A DNA stretch of 64,000 bases, from contig JAUIRK010001046.1 in assembly GCA_030549495.1 (NCBI GenBank), forward strand, positions 520,501-584,500. The letters run 5' to 3'. A program made the translations under genes and the position numbers. This DNA comes from Nectonema munidae (Eukaryota; Nematomorpha; Nectonematoida; Nectonematidae). The notes beneath the pieces are model-generated. The model saw only the letters and a program-made list of their open reading frames with translations, was not told the DNA's origin and did not search any database. Positions 63,501 through 64,000 of the stretch are shown piece by piece. Each line of letters starts with the position of its first letter. Within the stretch, counting starts at the first letter, position 1.

Positions 63501-63615
63501 TATAGAAGTTACTTGTGTCCCAATTCATGTGCAGCTGTGATGCCAACGCCATCCCTATTTGCACTCAGGAGTATGCTCGCTCTGGCAGAACACATTGAGT
63601 TGATGTTTCCAAGGC
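45406..63615 (-). CDS. ADAMTS-like zinc metalloprotease gene (8 exons seen, 5' partial)
   Basis: Eight exons on the minus strand join in phase over 18 kb: 63615-63513, 60028-59906, 57303-56994, 54070-53960, 53138-52768, 48727-48676, 46722-46620 and 45558-45406. In order they encode the reprolysin zinc site HELGHNMGLGHD with IMSG Met-turn, a disintegrin-like module, a degenerate TSP1 module and a Cys-rich domain ending CINGHC. ADAMTS proteins are secreted proteases of extracellular matrix and secreted substrates. The signal peptide, propeptide and start of the catalytic domain lie beyond the window. The product is divergent: two lysine/glutamate-rich insertions, a TSP1 without its Trp residues, and no spacer or further TSP1 repeats found. 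All catalytic residues visible are intact, so it appears to be a functional host gene. An ADAM-type disintegrin protease is a less likely alternative because of the KWC-x(4)-C and Cys-rich pattern. Confidence 0.85.
45885..46150 (-). pseudogene. Decayed coding relic in protease intron
   Basis: Minus-strand frames with stops give CDPIIKRSFEGIVEVLENIS and KNPKEYIEANCLALDLFAT. The style resembles the central part of zf-MYM/hAT-type transposases, but I cannot confirm a family. It lies between the last two exons and is not part of the protease. Confidence 0.35.
46620..46722 (-). CDS. ADAMTS-like exon: Cys-rich domain, first part
   Basis: 103 bp between TCAATGAGTAG and the donor GTAAGA. It encodes NCRSVRLQDYANATCKLSF and ITGYINLFDPL, aligning with C-x(4)-F-R-x(2)-Q-C ... 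W-x-P-Y of the ADAMTS Cys-rich domain, with substitutions at the aromatic positions. Two N-x-T/S glycosylation sites are visible (NAT, NIT). Phase 0 to 1. Confidence 0.8.
47030..47366. mobile_element. MITE with 35-bp terminal inverted repeats
   Basis: The left arm (47030-47064, containing GATCTCCTGAAGAACAAC) and right arm (47332-47366) are inverted repeats with about two mismatches in 35. Extra copies of the subterminal motif GTTCTTCAG occur inside at about 47085, 47110 and 47300. No ORF and no obvious target duplication. It lies in the intron between the 48676-48727 and 46620-46722 exons. Confidence 0.8.
48676..48727 (-). CDS. ADAMTS-like small exon: TSP1/Cys-rich junction
   Basis: 52 bp between the acceptor TTTACATGTTTAG and the donor GTAATA. 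It encodes TKCPNHLSYLYCSRPLQ after the first base completes Asp. It corresponds to the G-G-x-x-C-x-G stretch between TSP1 and Cys-rich domains. Its phases (2 in, 0 out) exactly bridge the neighbouring exons. It is short and divergent, so it is the least certain exon. Confidence 0.6.
49390..50760 (+). pseudogene. LINE reverse transcriptase relic (CR1/jockey-like)
   Basis: Broken plus-strand frames contain the RT active-site segment LLYADDFCVYFP (YADD at 49784-49795). Then come LNQFHSQCSKNGLKYRESK and, further on, FRRHKQLKLEDLFKTKIACF, the typical C-terminal 'PLFK-L-I-KLEDL' segment of non-LTR elements. It ends near 50700-50760 with GCGGCCTTTTGGCC. 5'-truncated and dead. It lies, in antisense, inside a long intron of the protease gene. 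Confidence 0.78.
50912..51038. mobile_element. TTAA-type MITE
   Basis: TTAA at 50912-50915 and 51035-51038, with ends CCCGTTAACG and GTTAACGGG. Inverted copy of the element at 28967-29093 (shared CCCAATGTCGACTTTAC / complement). The internal CGTCTGCGTTTATCAA is the shared subfamily core. Confidence 0.78.
51197..51295. mobile_element. TTAA-type MITE, short subfamily
   Basis: TTAA at 51197-51200 and 51292-51295, with ends CCCATTTACGG and CTTAAATGGG. Contains GCAGACGA and CGTCTGCTTTGCTTGG, matching the element at 31258-31393. It lies 160 bp from the previous MITE. Confidence 0.78.
52427..52714. mobile_element. Small hAT-like MITE with 9-bp target duplication
   Basis: CATATCGTG is duplicated at 52427-52435 and 52706-52714. 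The element ends are AAGGCCGGCCTTAG and, inverted, CAGAGCCGGCCCTAG. It is GC-rich at both ends (GGGCCCCGC) with an AT-rich middle. It starts 63 bp downstream of the protease exon donor at 52767. The terminal style and duplication length suggest hAT. Confidence 0.8.
52768..53138 (-). CDS. ADAMTS-like exon: KWC motif, basic linker, degenerate TSP1
   Basis: 371 bp after the acceptor TTTTCTTTTAAG, donor GTAAAA. It starts WCMKNQC, then has a ~85-residue linker with clusters of basic residues (IERKRTPARKRT), which could be proprotein-convertase sites. It ends YPYSIFRECYQPCIRGSVG and ACNPNEE, aligning with the TSP1 pattern S-x-F-S-x-C-S-x-x-C-G-G-G ... C-N-N-P-x-P but lacking the tryptophans and the CG after the second Cys. 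Phase 0 to 2. Confidence 0.8.
53379..53874. mobile_element. Non-autonomous hAT element with perfect 8-bp duplication
   Basis: CAATAGAT is present at 53379-53386 and 53867-53874. Ends CATTGGTTCCCAAA are inverted at the right. 480 bp, same family as 31397-31885. It sits inside the short intron between the exons at 53138 and 53960, and accounts for about 60 percent of that intron. Confidence 0.9.
53960..54070 (-). CDS. ADAMTS-like exon: disintegrin-like module
   Basis: 111 bp, exactly 37 codons, after the acceptor TTTGTGTAG. It encodes LYAGICKRMICYD and GDVEDGVECEQNK, which correspond to C-x(2)-L-x-C ... x-D-G-x-x-C-x(3)-K. The next exon begins WCMKNQC, restoring the family's K-W-C-x(4)-C. The donor reads GTTATT, which is weak and should be tested with transcripts. 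Confidence 0.82.
54582..54830 (-). other. Unrecognised GC-richer frame
   Basis: An 82-codon open frame (HVKALKIATRLHNLLSNVNM) with higher GC than its surroundings, in an intron of the protease gene. No domain recognised and no splice-site support. It may be a piece of an unidentified repeat. Confidence 0.25.
55074..55208 (-). mobile_element. tRNA-derived SINE copy
   Basis: Same family as 42684-42820: shared TGTTTTCATCGAGAA, CTATGAGGAAAG and GGGATCGAACCCAAGACCTT (minus-strand B-box GGGTTCGATCCC). Inserted in a protease intron. Confidence 0.82.
56226..56330 (-). pseudogene. Decayed duplicate of protease exon 54070-53960 and its acceptor
   Basis: Matches 54045-54145. AAGATTAAACATCCACAAGA with flanks is identical over about 29 bp, and the acceptor-exon junction GTAG|CTTTAAGCTGGAATTT parallels GTAG|CTTTACGCTGGAATTT. 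After about 15 exon bases the similarity fades and the cysteines of the real exon are not present. It therefore looks like a dead tandem duplication inside the preceding intron. Confidence 0.65.
56994..57303 (-). CDS. ADAMTS-like exon: start of disintegrin-like module with acidic insert
   Basis: 310 bp after the acceptor TAATTTTAG, donor GTAAGT. It begins LRFSCLEKDYN, matching the family's C-L-x-D near the end of the protease domain. An unusual ~70-residue insert follows, rich in Glu and Lys (KVEEEAEDTEES, MEEKTKKVKIL) with several N-x-S/T sites. It ends DQACSLRFGSS, the Q-C-x-L-x-F-G motif that opens the disintegrin-like module. Phase 2 to 0. Confidence 0.88.
58121..59337 (+). mobile_element. 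hAT element with decayed transposase
   Basis: Ends CAGGGCGAGTAAAAG and, inverted, CAGGGCGAGGAAAAA (58129-59329), with many AAAGTCAATAAAGTCAA subterminal repeats. Flanks TTATTAGC and ATTATTGC are an imperfect duplication. Near 59040-59190 a frame gives LTLEVERSFSKLKKLLENDR, the hAT dimerisation signature, and the rest is broken. Located in the intron between the exons at 57303 and 59906. Confidence 0.85.
59906..60028 (-). CDS. ADAMTS-like exon: third zinc His and Met-turn
   Basis: 123 bp after the acceptor GAAACAG and before the donor GTAAGTT. The first base completes Asn, giving HELGHN; then MGLGHDGDSNSCHKYNHIMS supplies the third zinc His, the following Asp and the Met-turn. KTWSKCSSYAIK is the conserved W-S-x-C-S segment that closes the catalytic domain. 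The exon ends in phase 2. Confidence 0.92.
60231..60948. mobile_element. Non-autonomous hAT remnant
   Basis: The left end is CAGTGATTCTCAATATTTTT. The right end, inverted, is CATTGTTTATCAACGTGGTCC. Both are bordered by GGACC(C)-rich subterminal repeats. Flanking octamers share only AGAT. AT-rich interior with a (TA)n run near 60742. No ORF. Confidence 0.65.
60949..63512. other. Intron between the first two visible protease exons; transposon scraps
   Basis: At about 61729 AGGGTTCGGCAAACT is a hAT-style terminus without a visible partner. At about 62180-62245 a minus-strand CGAAGGTAAGGGGATTCATC resembles the SINE remnant at 23583. No other exon was found. Confidence 0.45.
63513..63615 (-). CDS. 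ADAMTS-like exon 1 of those visible: zinc-binding helix
   Basis: 103 bp between an acceptor TTTTCTTAG and a donor GTAACT. It encodes LGNINSMCSARASILLSANR, then DGVGITAAHELGH and two bases (AA) of the next codon. This is the classic M12B run G-L-A-x(3)-G-M-C-S ... A-x-T-x-A-H-E-L-G-H. The two His and the catalytic Glu are present. The plus-strand frame over the same bases is a shadow. Confidence 0.9.
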
Positions 63616-64000
63616 CTAAGAAAATTTACATTTCTAAATCAATTTCATTGGATAAACCATTTTTAGAAAGAGAACAAATGAAATTAGGAATAGCAGCTTC
63701 TAATAAGGAGAAAAGGTTTCCTTATTTTCGAGTCATGCACGAAAAATTGGAAATCTTAAATATAAGAACAAGTGTTTAGATGATTGTCAACGATACAAAA
63801 TAATACAACAGGTATCTTGATTCCAAAAACTAATGTGAGATTATGGAAAGAAATTGCTTTCATATAATTTTGAAAAGTGAACATTTAGAATTAGGGAAAA
63901 TGACGTTTTAACTCCGCATTTTCCACGATTCTGCTATTTATTACAATAGTTATCATTATAAAACTGTTGGAATATTGAAAAACATTTTACTTATTTTGAA
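63616..64000. other. Upstream intron of protease gene (window edge)
   Basis: The acceptor of the first visible exon is at 63616-63617. I see no further exon before the window ends, so the remainder of the catalytic domain, propeptide and signal peptide lie beyond position 64000. Confidence 0.5.

Noticed and set aside
63513-63779. 88-aa plus-strand ORF
   Set aside because: It is the antisense shadow of the zinc-site exon and its acceptor.

Overview
This is an AT-rich animal nuclear window. It is dominated by DNA transposons, MITEs, a tRNA-derived SINE family and a large satellite. Genes are sparse and split by kilobase introns. The mix of Tc1/mariner, hAT, Tigger, TTAA-type MITEs and a tRNA-SINE, together with an arthropod-like ADAMTS and an ornithine decarboxylase antizyme, suggests an arthropod. 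A copepod such as a sea louse is my unverified guess. I see no retrovirus-like element, CRISPR array or prokaryotic gene organisation.

Layout. Positions 1-11180 hold a satellite of roughly 30-bp monomers built around TGTTTAAGTGCTCCCTG, organised from about 2.2 kb onward into a higher-order repeat of about 2.02 kb. Positions 11193-20366 (copy A) and 32736-39471 (copy B) are near-identical copies of one composite segment. That segment carries a Tc1/mariner-type element with tandem arrays in its inverted repeats, MULE-like exons, an unknown ORF and a Tigger-like transposase. Copy A lies between two satellite blocks and carries an extra 2.6-kb hAT insertion with a perfect 8-bp target duplication. 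Positions 20367-21990 are more satellite. Positions 22000-32735 are mostly unrecognised AT-rich DNA with MITEs and short tandem repeats. Positions 40777-41200 encode an ornithine decarboxylase antizyme-like protein with +1 frameshift-type stops at its start.

Positions 45406-63615 on the minus strand hold the main host gene: eight phase-compatible exons of an ADAMTS-like zinc metalloprotease. In order they give the HELGHNMGLGHD zinc site and Met-turn, a disintegrin-like module, a degenerate thrombospondin type 1 module and a Cys-rich domain ending in CINGHC. The 5' part lies beyond position 64000. Its introns contain a LINE reverse-transcriptase remnant, TTAA MITEs, several hAT elements with 8-9 bp target duplications, a SINE and a decayed duplicate of one of the gene's own exons.

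Functionally only two loci look like host genes: the secreted protease and the polyamine regulator. They have no evident link to each other. Nearly all other long open frames are artefacts of tandem repeats or relics of transposases.
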